A stretch of DNA of 64,000 nt from an uncultured Collinsella sp. (GTDB taxonomy: Bacteria; Actinomycetota; Coriobacteriia; Coriobacteriales; Coriobacteriaceae). The stretch is from NCBI GenBank assembly GCA_958370785.1, contig CATXKN010000003.1:124001-188000 (forward strand), given 5' to 3'. Shown here one piece after another: positions 17,563 to 26,128 of the stretch. Under the pieces are notes generated by a model. The model saw only the letters and a list, made by a program, of their open reading frames with translations. It was not told the origin of the DNA and searched no databases. The position numbers and the translations under genes are program-made. The stretch's first letter is position 1. The number at the start of each line of letters is the position of its first letter.

Positions 17563-17805
17563 GAGCTCTCCCCATCTTCCAGCACCCAAATCGCATCATT
17601 CAGTTGGCTGCGCGAGAGAAGATGAAGCGGGGCTATGCCCCAAAGCAACGGTATATGGTTCGTTTCATCTGCGTTTTCCGTCGCGAAGCTTAACAGCTAT
17701 TATGCGAAACCCCCTTGGGGATTGCAAGCGACGAAGCGGGATTGAAACGGGAAAAACGCTGCTTGCCGGTCGTGAGGTCAATAATCGTTGGCGAGCGGCT
17801 ATACG

Positions 17806-17836
17806 AAAAAGGGCCAGGATCTAAACCCCGGCCCTT
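17806..17836 (-). terminator. rho gene terminator
   Basis: On the minus strand AAGGGCCGGGG and CCTGGCCCTT can pair as a hairpin followed by TTTTT. The rest of the 313-bp gap 17563-17875 holds the upstream region of the membrane-protein gene, with a small CCCCTTGGGG palindrome near 17710 and no gene. Confidence 0.75.
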
Positions 17837-17875
17837 CTGGCATGTCTATGGCTGTTGTCGCGTGCGGCGAGCGAC

Positions 17876-20494
17876 TTAGAACGTCTGCTCGTAATCGCTG
17901 TGCTTTTTTGCCGAACGCACCAGAAACTCCTGGTTGGTATTGGTGCCCTTGAGGCCCTTGATAAACGACGCAGCCGCGCGCTCGGTATTGTTCATACCGG
18001 CGAGGATACGGCGCAGGCCAAAGACAAACGGGCGCATCTGCTCGTCGACCAGCAGATCCTCGTTGCGCGTGCCCGAGGCAACGGGATCGATGGCCGGGAA
18101 GATACGGCGGTCGGCCAGGTCGCGGTCGAGCTTGAGCTCCATGTTGCCGGTGCCCTTGAACTCCTCAAAGATGACCTCGTCCATCTTGGAGCCGGTATCG
18201 ATGAGGGCGGAGGCCAGGATGGTGAGCGAGCCGCCGTTCTCGATGTTGCGGGCGGCGCCCAAGAAACGCTTGGGCGGATACAGGGCCGCCGAATCGACGC
18301 CGCCCGACAGGATACGGCCCGAGGCGGGAGCGGCCAGGTTGTAGGCGCGGGCAAGGCGCGTGATGGAGTCGAGTACCACCACTACGTCGCCACCCAGCTC
18401 CACGATGCGTTTGGCACGCTCGATCACGAGCTCTGCCACGCGAGTATGGTTGTCGGCAGGCATATCGAAGGTCGAGGCCACGACCTCGCCCTTAATGGAG
18501 CGCTGCATATCGGTGACCTCTTCGGGGCGCTCGTCGACGAGCAGGCAGATGAGGTGCACCTCGGGATTGTTGATCGAGATAGACTGGCAGATCTTCTTGA
18601 GGATCGTGGTCTTGCCGGCCTTGGGCGGAGACACGATCAGACCGCGCTGGCCCTTGCCGATCGGCGACACGATGTCGATGGCACGACCGGTGATGGAATC
18701 CTTGCCGTGCTCCATACGCAGAGGCTCATTGGGATAGACCGGGGTGAGGTCGCCGAACTTGGGGCGGTTGCGGATCTGCTCGGGATCCATGCCGTTAACG
18801 GTCGTGATCTTGGCAAGGCCGGCGCGCTTGTCGCCGCCGCGCGAGGGGCGCAGCGAGCCCTCGATGACATCGCCCGTGCGCAGGCGTGCGGAGCGAATGA
18901 GATATGCGGGAACAAAGGCGTCGTCGCTGGACTTCATGTAGCCGTGGGCATGGATGATGCCGGAACTGTCCGGGCGAATCTGCAGAATGCCCTTGATGTC
19001 ACGGAAGCCCTCGGCCTTCGCAGCGGTGGTGTAGATCTCTTCGACGAGCTCGGCCTTCTTCTTGCCGGTCGTCTCAATCTCGAACTCCTTGGCCTTTTCG
19101 CGCAGCTCGGCGACCTTCATGGCCGCGAGTTCCTCGCGCGAAAGCGTGGGCTCAGTCGGGGCGGCGTTACGCTCCTTATTACGCTGCTTGCGATCGCGCT
19201 GACGGTTGCGGCGGTCGTTGTTGCGCTCGTCTTTGCGCTCGTTGCGCTCGTCGTTGCGCTTGTGCTGACGGCGGTTGGGGCGGGCGTTCTCGTCGGTCTC
19301 GACGGTCGTGGCGCCCTCGGCCGCCGGAGTTGCGGCATCGGTGCCGGCCGGGACTTTATTATCGGCCTTGGTATCGGCATCGGCGTTGGGCTCGGAATCG
19401 GCCTGCTGCTCGACGGCCTTAGCCTTTGCAGGCTTCTTGCGCGTACGCTTGGGCTTCTCGGCTGCCGGCTGACCGGCGCTCTCGGCATCGGAAGCGGAGT
19501 CGACGGTTGCCTCGGCGACCTCGTTGCCAGAATCCTCAAACGCGTCCTTTTTCGAACCCTTGGCCTTGGACGAGCGCTTAGCGGCCGTGCGACGGCTGCG
19601 ACCGGGGCGAACATCGGCGGGCTCGCCCTCTACGGGTGCTCCGGCTTCGGTGGCAGCGGCTCCCTGGGCAGGAGCGTCGGCGACGGGCGCGGGCGCGGCG
19701 GTCATCGCGGCGTCCTGAGCTGCGGCTGCTGCAGCGGCAGCGGCAGCCTTCTCGGCCTCGACGAAGGCCTTGGGCTTGCGGCCGCGGCGGTGCGGGCGAA
19801 GAGCGGAATCGACGACGGGAACATCGTTGGCCTCGGCGGGCGTTGCAGACTCAGAGGGCTGCGCACCCTCCCCTAGCGCAGAACGAGACGGAGCTTCACC
19901 GGACTCTTGAGCCGCCTGCTCAGCATCCTGCTGAGACTTGGCCGCACGACGACGCGTGCGCGGAGCCGGCTTCTCGGTCGGCTGCCCCGCGTTAGGAGCC
20001 TCGGTGGCCGTAGGCGTCTCAGAGACGACCGGCGCTGCAAGCTCGGTCAGTGCCGCGGCCTCGCGCTCGGCGGCACGGCGACGGGCGCGCACAACCTGAG
20101 CCTCGCTAATCTGCGCCAGCGCACGGGCCTGCGCGACCTCATCGGAAATGGGGGCCGAGGCATCGGCGGCAACGGGCCGCTTCGCGCGCGTGGTGCGCGT
20201 CGTGCGACGCTTGGGCTTGTCGGCCTCCTCGCCGTCAGCGGCGGGCTTAGGCGCACGGCGTGTGCGCTTGGGCTTTACGGGCACGGCATCCTCATCGCCG
20301 GCAGGGGCAACTCCCTCGCCAGCGGCAGGCGCGACCTTCTCAGCCGATGCGGGCGCAGGCGTCGAAGCGGCCTTGGGGGCCTCAGAAACCGAGGCCTGCA
20401 CCGGCGCAGGCATCACGACCTGGTCCGACGCAACCGGTGCAGCGGGAGCGGTTTGCGCCATCGTTATTTCGTTTTCTTGCTGTTGATCAGACAC
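17876..20494 (-). CDS. rho: transcription termination factor Rho with about 440-residue extension
   Basis: At 872 residues this Rho is twice the length of the E. coli protein. The normal core begins near residue 440 with SREELAAMKVAELREKAKEF (Rho_N), then the RNA-binding domain with GILQIRPDSSGIIH, and the RecA-like ATPase with P-loop PPKAGKTT at 623-630 and VVVVLDSITRLARAYN. The N-terminal half is disordered: Ala/Pro/Glu-rich first, with KPKRTRRAPK-type basic patches, then an Arg/Asn/Asp tract around RNDERNERKDERNN. Start GTG 20494 is taken; an ATG at 20461 is the alternative. Such extensions are known in actinobacterial Rho and probably add RNA binding. Confidence 0.95.
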   Translation of the reverse strand: MSDQQQENEITMAQTAPAAPVASDQVVMPAPVQASVSEAPKAASTPAPASAEKVAPAAGEGVAPAGDEDAVPVKPKRTRRAPKPAADGEEADKPKRRTTRTTRAKRPVAADASAPISDEVAQARALAQISEAQVVRARRRAAEREAAALTELAAPVVSETPTATEAPNAGQPTEKPAPRTRRRAAKSQQDAEQAAQESGEAPSRSALGEGAQPSESATPAEANDVPVVDSALRPHRRGRKPKAFVEAEKAAAAAAAAAAQDAAMTAAPAPVADAPAQGAAATEAGAPVEGEPADVRPGRSRRTAAKRSSKAKGSKKDAFEDSGNEVAEATVDSASDAESAGQPAAEKPKRTRKKPAKAKAVEQQADSEPNADADTKADNKVPAGTDAATPAAEGATTVETDENARPNRRQHKRNDERNERKDERNNDRRNRQRDRKQRNKERNAAPTEPTLSREELAAMKVAELREKAKEFEIETTGKKKAELVEEIYTTAAKAEGFRDIKGILQIRPDSSGIIHAHGYMKSSDDAFVPAYLIRSARLRTGDVIEGSLRPSRGGDKRAGLAKITTVNGMDPEQIRNRPKFGDLTPVYPNEPLRMEHGKDSITGRAIDIVSPIGKGQRGLIVSPPKAGKTTILKKICQSISINNPEVHLICLLVDERPEEVTDMQRSIKGEVVASTFDMPADNHTRVAELVIERAKRIVELGGDVVVVLDSITRLARAYNLAAPASGRILSGGVDSAALYPPKRFLGAARNIENGGSLTILASALIDTGSKMDEVIFEEFKGTGNMELKLDRDLADRRIFPAIDPVASGTRNEDLLVDEQMRPFVFGLRRILAGMNNTERAAASFIKGLKGTNTNQEFLVRSAKKHSDYEQTF

Positions 20495-21202
20495 AGTGTT
20501 TGCTCAACTTTCTTTTCAAGCCCTGTGATCACATGCTCCCTGCATATACCTTCAGGGCGGCTAAACAGTCTAGCTCCGTACAAAAACGACGGACATCATT
20601 GATCTGTATCGAGATGATTGCGTTATATACGCAGCGTTAGTGTAACACAACCGCAATCACCTGCAACTTAGTCATTGGACGTTCTTAAACGCTCAGTCAT
20701 TAGGGACACTCTCCCTCAAAAGCGCCTTGAAATGTCGCGCCAGAGGAGTGAAGCCGTGGTATCCGGAATAGCCGCGCCACGAAACGCGCCTATCTACTAC
20801 ATTTGACCCGTGACCCCTGACCATTCCCTCGATCTTCCTAAAATAGCAAGCCCGCTACCTGCGGTTTTAATATCGCACTTTTCGGCATGGTTCGGGGTAT
20901 GCGACAAAACGTAGTAGATGACCCCGATTCGTGGCGGACGGTTTCGCACTGCTCTCCCCCGGGACAAAAATGGTCCGTTTTCCTCCGTCCCCGAGGGGTC
21001 ATTTTCAAAACTATGGCGGATTACGGTGTAAGAACGGCGCAAGCCAACCATACCCTGCATTTTCAAGCAACAATAAACCGTCTACCTGCGGTTTTAATTT
21101 CGCTATTGGCGCCATGGTCGCCAGTTGGCGATTCAGCCCCGTAAACCGGTATAGTTGCGTTTTTGTAGCATTTCCAACACGCTAAAAAGACCCGCCAAAT
21201 GC
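20495..21202. other. gap between rho and argS with repeat fragments
   Basis: This 700-bp stretch has no convincing gene. CTACCTGCGGTTTTAAT occurs twice, near 20856 and 21091, each followed by T/C-rich sequence with TCGC. A short interleaved-arm repeat is at 20961-21006. The right half lies downstream of argS and contains its terminator at the end; the left half should hold the rho promoter, but I cannot place it with confidence. Confidence 0.45.
20961..21006. repeat. interleaved inverted-repeat motif, copy A
   Basis: Arms run a-b-a'-b': GGGAC (20961-20965), ATGGTCC (20970-20976), GTCCC (20987-20991), GGGTCAT (20996-21002). The central GTCCGTTTTCCTCCGTCCCC is shared with the copy at 28947. 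The b pair keeps pairing through G-U wobbles although the sequence differs from copy B. This topology would make an H-type pseudoknot in RNA. Confidence 0.6.
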
Positions 21203-21235
21203 AAAAAGCCCGACCTCCGCGATGGAGATCGGGCT
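21203..21235 (-). terminator. argS terminator
   Basis: On the minus strand AGCCCGATCTCC pairs with GGAGGTCGGGCT around ATCGC, followed by TTTTT. Confidence 0.92.
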
Positions 21236-21282
21236 CATAGGGCTCAGCAAAGCCGAACCTACACGGTCAAACGACCCGTAGA

Positions 21283-23136
21283 TTACATCTGCTCGGGTGC
21301 GGAAACGCCAACGAGGGTAAGCACCAGGGCGAGCGTCACGCGGACGGCGTCGCAAGCGGCCAGACGGGCGCGCGAAAGCTCGGGGTCGACGGGACGGCCC
21401 TCGCTCGGCAGGACCTGGCAGGCAGCGTAGAAGCTGTGGAAGTCGCCGGCGAGCTCCTCGGCAAAGTGCGTCAGACGGAACGGGGCGCGGTCGCGAGCGC
21501 AGCTGGCGATGAGATCGGTGAGCTCGTTGAGCTTACGCGAAAGGGCGAGCTCGGTCGGGTCGGTCAGCAGCGAGTAATCGACGTTCTCACCGATGGCCTT
21601 GGCGGCAACGGCCTTCATGCCCATCTCGTCAGCCTGCTCGGGCGTAACGTCAGCGGCACGGCGCAGGATGGAGCATACGCGGGCGTGAGCGTACTGCACG
21701 TAGTACACCGGGTTGGAGTTGTCGCGCTTCTTAACGGCCTCGATGTCGAAGTCGACCATCTGGTTGGAGCTCTTGGAGATGAGCGTGTAGCGGGCGGCGT
21801 CAGAGCCGACCTCGTCGACGAGCTCCTGCAGGGTCACCATGGTGCCCTTGCGCTTGGACATACGGACGGGCTTGCCGTTGCGCAGCAGGTTGACGAGCTG
21901 GCCCAGCAGAACCTCAAACTTGCCGGGATAGCCAAGAGCGTCGCAGACGCAGCGGACGCGCTCGATGTAGCCGTGGTGGTCGGCGCCCCAGATGTCGATG
22001 ACGTGGTCGACGCGCTGGAACTTATCCCAGTGATAGGCAACGTCGGAGGCGAAGTAGGTGTACTCGCCGTCGGACTTAATCAGGACGCGGTCCTTGTCGT
22101 CGCCCAGATCGGTGGAGCGGAACCACAGGGCGCCGTCCTTGGTGTAGAGGTAGCCCATCTTGTCGAGCTTCTCAAAAGCGCGGTCGACGGCGGAAGTGCC
22201 GGCAGTCTCGCCCTCGGTGTCCTTCACATACAGCGAGCGCTCGGAGAACCAACGATCGAAGTCGCAATTGACGGCGTGGCAGAGGTCGCGCATGTTGTCG
22301 ACCATCTTTACGTAGCCGCGCTCGCGGAAGCTCTCCATGCGCTCCTGCGGGTCGGCGTTGACCCACTTATCGCCGTCGGTGCGCCAGAACTCGGCGGCCT
22401 CGTCGATGATGTAGTCGCCGCCATAGGAGTCCTTGCCCAGGGTCTCGGCAAAGTTGTCCTGGTACGGATGGGTCTCGGGGTGCTCGTCGTTCTCGTCGGC
22501 GACAAAGGCATCGCGGTCAGCGATCAGAATCTTGTGAGCCTCATCGATATCCACGCCCTGCTTGGCGATGATGTCGGCAAGCTGCATGTAGCGCGTGCTG
22601 ATGGAGTTGCCGAAGGTGTTCATCTGAGAGCCGTGGTCGTTGATGTAGAACTCACGCTGGATGTCGTAACCGGCGTGGTCCATAACGCGGCAGAGGGAGT
22701 CGCCCAGCGCGGCCCAGCGGCCGTGGCCGATGTGCATGGGGCCGACGGGGTTGGCGGAGACGAACTCGACCTGGGTCTTCAGGCCGCCGCCGACGTTGGA
22801 TTTAGCGAAGTCCATACCCTTCTCGCGGGCCTCGCCAAAAATGGCGTTCTTGACGGCAACGGAAAGGTAGAAGTTGATGAAGCCAGGTCCGGCGATCTCG
22901 ACCTTCTCGATCGCGGGGTCCTCGGGCATATGGGCAACGACGGCCTCGGCGATCTTGCGCGGGGCGCAGTGAGCCAGCTTGGCGGACTTCAGGGCCATGG
23001 TGGAGGTCCACTCGCCATGAGAAGTGTCAGCCGGTCGCTCGATGGCGCAATCGTCAAGTTCAAATGCGGAAAGGTCGCCGGCCTCCTGGGCCGCAGCAAG
23101 CGCAGCGCGTACCAGCTCTTCAATCTTCTCGGGCAT
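21283..23136 (-). CDS. argS: arginyl-tRNA synthetase
   Basis: The 617-residue class I synthetase charges tRNA-Arg. The HIGH motif is in VGPMHIGHGR at 135-138 and the KMSK-like loop is RMSKRKGTMV near 398; the C-terminal anticodon-binding domain ends with LVLTLVGVSAPEQM, typical of ArgS. The N-terminal Add-1 domain for the tRNA D-loop is present (residues 1-110). AAGGAGGATCT directly precedes ATG 23136. It is a single-gene unit. Confidence 0.97.
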   Translation of the reverse strand: MPEKIEELVRAALAAAQEAGDLSAFELDDCAIERPADTSHGEWTSTMALKSAKLAHCAPRKIAEAVVAHMPEDPAIEKVEIAGPGFINFYLSVAVKNAIFGEAREKGMDFAKSNVGGGLKTQVEFVSANPVGPMHIGHGRWAALGDSLCRVMDHAGYDIQREFYINDHGSQMNTFGNSISTRYMQLADIIAKQGVDIDEAHKILIADRDAFVADENDEHPETHPYQDNFAETLGKDSYGGDYIIDEAAEFWRTDGDKWVNADPQERMESFRERGYVKMVDNMRDLCHAVNCDFDRWFSERSLYVKDTEGETAGTSAVDRAFEKLDKMGYLYTKDGALWFRSTDLGDDKDRVLIKSDGEYTYFASDVAYHWDKFQRVDHVIDIWGADHHGYIERVRCVCDALGYPGKFEVLLGQLVNLLRNGKPVRMSKRKGTMVTLQELVDEVGSDAARYTLISKSSNQMVDFDIEAVKKRDNSNPVYYVQYAHARVCSILRRAADVTPEQADEMGMKAVAAKAIGENVDYSLLTDPTELALSRKLNELTDLIASCARDRAPFRLTHFAEELAGDFHSFYAACQVLPSEGRPVDPELSRARLAACDAVRVTLALVLTLVGVSAPEQM

Positions 23137-23478
23137 AGATCCTCCTTGTGTTAAAGCCCCCGAGCTCTTGGTCACTCGTAGGGCAAAAGCCAGAGTTTGT
23201 AGCACTCTATCACAAGCGACGTACACTGTCGCAGGGTAAAGCTAATAGATATTGCATATGCACAAAAATGACTACCGCTCCTACGCGGCAGTACAAAGTT
23301 GACGGTTTGCCTGCAGATTATGCACGCGTTGGAACTGCATAAACATATGAATGGGTGGTGCATTTTATCGAATACTCTTACCTATCGGAGTTGTGTGCTT
23401 TTCCTGCATAAAGTAAGGGTTTACGCACGTCAGCGTGGTATTCTTAACATGTGTGAATTCGTATAAGTTGGAGGTAGC
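23137..23478. promoter_or_regulatory. divergent intergenic region argS/carD-like
   Basis: No gene is seen in this 342-bp gap. For the plus strand a candidate extended -10, TGGTATTCT (23436-23444), lies about 35 bases before the CarD-like start, with a weak -35 TTTACG upstream at short spacing. The argS promoter on the other strand is not clear to me. Confidence 0.35.
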
Positions 23479-23964
23479 ATGTTCTCAATCGGTCAACACG
23501 TCATTCATCCGGGTCAGGGAGTCTGCACCGTCGTCGGTTTTAGGGACGACACGCCGCAGCCCATGCTGTTGCTCGAGACCAAGCAGGGACATGCGCAGAC
23601 GATCCTCATGTACCCCGTGGCGCAGGCTGACCGTTTGCATGCCGCCATCTCCCAGCAAGATGCCGAGCACCTGCTGAGCCACTACGACGAGCTGGAGTGC
23701 GACACCTTTACCGAACGCAACAGCTCGCTGGAGGAGACGCACTTTAAGCAGCAGCTCAAGCTGGGTGCGCCCGAGACGGTCCGCGTGGCAAAAACCATGA
23801 TGCACCGTATTCGCCAGGCCGAGGAAGCAGATAAAAAGCCCAGCTCTTACTACATGCGCGTACTCAAGGAAGCCAAGCGCCGCTCCATCGAGGAGTTCGC
23901 CGTGGCCCTGGGTGTCACCGAGGAGGACGCCGAAGCCCGCCTAGCCCAAGCCGCCCTCAACTAA
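23479..23964 (+). CDS. CarD/CdnL-like RNA polymerase-binding regulator
   Basis: The 161-residue protein begins MFSIGQHVIHPGQGVCTVVG, the RNA-polymerase-interacting Tudor-like domain of CarD/CdnL proteins (also found in TRCF), and continues with a helical DNA-binding domain ending in ALGVTEEDAEARLAQ. CarD proteins bind the RNA polymerase beta subunit and stabilise open complexes, mostly at housekeeping promoters. Length matches the family. GGAGGTAGC precedes the start. It is a monocistronic gene ending in a repeat hairpin. Confidence 0.9.
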   Translation: MFSIGQHVIHPGQGVCTVVGFRDDTPQPMLLLETKQGHAQTILMYPVAQADRLHAAISQQDAEHLLSHYDELECDTFTERNSSLEETHFKQQLKLGAPETVRVAKTMMHRIRQAEEADKKPSSYYMRVLKEAKRRSIEEFAVALGVTEEDAEARLAQAALN

Positions 23965-23979
23965 CCCATCCGCACCAAG

Positions 23980-24017
23980 AACCGCCACAAAGGGGACAGG
24001 TACCTTTGTGGCGGTTT
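23980..24017. repeat. GGGGACA-loop hairpin, copy 1
   Basis: AACCGCCACAAAG pairs with CTTTGTGGCGGTT; the loop is GGGACAGGTAC. A T-tract on the plus strand suggests it also ends carD-like transcription. Same family as hairpins at 24677, 35550, 35956, 37533 and 38490. Confidence 0.85.
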
Positions 24018-24072
24018 TCTTGTTCTAGTAGTATTCATTCTTATCGATACCTACGAGCACAAGGAGTCTGTT

Positions 24073-24672
24073 ATGGCAGAGCTGCTTACCGCCGGAATCA
24101 CCCGCGACCGTGCGTTCGAACTGCTCAACGAGCACAACAAGGACCCGTTCCACATCACGCACGGCGAGACCGTCGAGGGCACCATGCGCTACTTTGCGCG
24201 CGAGTTCGACCCCGAGAACGAGGAGTTTTGGGGCATTGTCGGCCTGCTGCACGACTTGGATTGGGAGGAGCATGAGGATGACCCCATGAACCACACCGTC
24301 TATGCCGCCGAGATTCTCGAGGGTGAGGGTGCGACTCCCGAGCTTATCCGTGCCATCCAGACACACACGTCCGATTTCAACGCTTCGCTGCCCAAGCCCG
24401 AGCTGCAGATGGAAAAGATCCTGTTTGCCTGCGATGAGCTCACCGGCCTGATCGGCGCCGCCGTCATCATGCGCCCGAGCAAGAGCGTCATGGACTTTAC
24501 GACCAAGTCGCTCAAGAAGAAGTTCAAGGACAAGCGCTTTGCCGCCGGCTGCTCGCGCGATGTAATTTCGCAGGGCGCCGAGATGCTGGGCTGGGAGCTT
24601 CCCGAGCTCTTCGACCGCACCATCGCAGCCATGCAGTCCTTCGCCCCCGACCGCGACACCTTCCAGGCTTAA
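24073..24672 (+). CDS. HD-domain hydrolase
   Basis: This 199-residue protein is an HD-superfamily metal-dependent phosphohydrolase: the first His in HITHGETVEG, the HD pair in GLLHDLDWEEHED and further His residues in NHTVYAAEIL and IQTHTSD. The LLHDLDWE form is common in small HDIG hydrolases acting on nucleotides or related phosphoesters, but the substrate is unknown. AAGGAG lies 9 bases before the start. Hairpin repeats flank the gene on both sides. Confidence 0.85.
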   Translation: MAELLTAGITRDRAFELLNEHNKDPFHITHGETVEGTMRYFAREFDPENEEFWGIVGLLHDLDWEEHEDDPMNHTVYAAEILEGEGATPELIRAIQTHTSDFNASLPKPELQMEKILFACDELTGLIGAAVIMRPSKSVMDFTTKSLKKKFKDKRFAAGCSRDVISQGAEMLGWELPELFDRTIAAMQSFAPDRDTFQA

Positions 24673-24676
24673 CACC

Positions 24677-24717
24677 AAAACCACCGCAAAGGCGCTTGTC
24701 CCCTTTGCGGTGGTTTT
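24677..24717. repeat. GGGGACA-loop hairpin, copy 2
   Basis: AAAACCACCGCAAAGG pairs with CCTTTGCGGTGGTTTT. Read on the minus strand the loop is GGGACAAGCG. It lies between the convergent HD-hydrolase and proA genes and has T/A tracts for both. Confidence 0.88.
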
Positions 24718-24728
24718 TTGCACGGGCG

Positions 24729-26015
24729 TTAGGGACGGACCTGGCCGGTGCCGCGGAGCTTGTATTTGTAGGTGGTAAGGGCCTCGGCGGCAAAGGGACC
24801 GCGGGCGTGGAGCTTTTGGGTCGAGATGCCGATCTCGGCACCCAGCCCAAACTCGCCGCCGTCAGTGAAGCGCGTGCTGGCGTTGGCGTACACGGCCGAG
24901 GCATCGACCGCATCCAGGAAGCGCTCGCAGGCATCCTCGTCCTCGGCAACGATGGCCTCGGAGTGCATGGTGCCGTAGCGGTTGATGTGTGCGATGGCCT
25001 CGTCCTCGTTCGCCACGACCTTCACGCTCATCTCGAGCGCCAGGTACTCACGGCCCCAGTCCTCTTCAGTCGCGGCAACATAGTCGTCGCCCTCGACAAG
25101 CCCAGCGTCGGCGCATGCGGCGCACGTGGCCTTGTCGCCGTGAATCAGCACGCCGTGGTCGTGCAGCACGGCAACGACTGCGGGCAGGAAACGATCAGCA
25201 ACGGCACGATCGACCAGCAGAGACTCGGCGGCATTGCACACGCCCACGCGCTGGGTCTTGGCATTGACGATAATGTTGAGCGCCTTGTCAAAGTCGGCGG
25301 ATTCATGCACGTAGATATGGCAGTTGCCCGTGCCCGTCTCGATCACCGGCACAAGCGACTCGCGTACGCAGCGCTGGATCAGGCCCGCACCGCCACGCGG
25401 AATGAGCACGTCGACGATGCCGCGGAGCTTCATGAGCTCGCCGGTGGCCTCGCGGTCGGTGGACTCGATCATCGAGATAGCCTCGCGCGGGAAACCCTTG
25501 GCCTCGAGCGCATCGGCCAGCAACTCGGAAATCATGGCGCACGAGTGATAGGCCAGCGAACCGCCGCGCAGAATGCAGGCGTTGCCGGTGCGGATGCAAA
25601 TGCCCGCGGCATCGGCCGTCACGTTGGGGCGCGCCTCATAGACCATGGCGACCAGGCCCAGCGGCACGCTCACGCGGGTGAGGTCCACGCCGCTTGCAAG
25701 CACGCGGTGGTCGAGCACGCGGCCGACAGGATCGGGCAGCTCGGCGAGCTTCTCCAGGCCGGCGGCCATGCCCTCGACGCGCTCGGGCGTCAGCAACAGG
25801 CGATCGAGGAGTCCCGCCGAGGTGCCCGCATCGCGCGCGGCGGACATATCGAGCTCGTTGGCGGCAACGATGGAATCGGCACCGTCGCGCAGCGCTGTGG
25901 CCATGGCGCGCACGGCCTCCTGACGCTGTTCATCGCTCGCCGTAGCAAGCGAGGCCGACGCCGCCTTGGCGGCAACGGCAAGATCGTGGACATACGCGGC
26001 TATATCGACCGACAT
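24729..26015 (-). CDS. proA: glutamate-5-semialdehyde dehydrogenase
   Basis: The 428-residue ProA reduces glutamyl-5-phosphate to glutamate-5-semialdehyde with NADPH, the second step of proline synthesis. PLGLVAMVYEARPNVT is the family N-terminal block, LIPRGGAGLIQ the nucleotide-binding segment, and QRVGVCNAAESLLVD carries the catalytic Cys. FTDGGEFGLGAEIGISTQ closes the protein. It does not adjoin proB: a plus-strand hydrolase lies between them, so the usual proBA operon has been opened by an insertion. Confidence 0.96.
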   Translation of the reverse strand: MSVDIAAYVHDLAVAAKAASASLATASDEQRQEAVRAMATALRDGADSIVAANELDMSAARDAGTSAGLLDRLLLTPERVEGMAAGLEKLAELPDPVGRVLDHRVLASGVDLTRVSVPLGLVAMVYEARPNVTADAAGICIRTGNACILRGGSLAYHSCAMISELLADALEAKGFPREAISMIESTDREATGELMKLRGIVDVLIPRGGAGLIQRCVRESLVPVIETGTGNCHIYVHESADFDKALNIIVNAKTQRVGVCNAAESLLVDRAVADRFLPAVVAVLHDHGVLIHGDKATCAACADAGLVEGDDYVAATEEDWGREYLALEMSVKVVANEDEAIAHINRYGTMHSEAIVAEDEDACERFLDAVDASAVYANASTRFTDGGEFGLGAEIGISTQKLHARGPFAAEALTTYKYKLRGTGQVRP

Positions 26016-26128
26016 GGGTGGCCCTTTCTCTTAGTAGTTTGCCCACCATGGTAGCCGATTTGTGCATACCCTCGCGCGCGGCGGTAGAATTGGTCAACCC
26101 GAAACACCGCAACGAACGGAAGTACCGC

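Noticed and set aside
17855..19876. Plus-strand open frame of 673 codons opposite rho
   Set aside because: Antisense shadow of the Rho coding region; it is Gly/Leu-rich without recognisable motifs.
21436..23154. Plus-strand open frame of 572 codons opposite argS
   Set aside because: Antisense shadow of argS, with no start signals or motifs.
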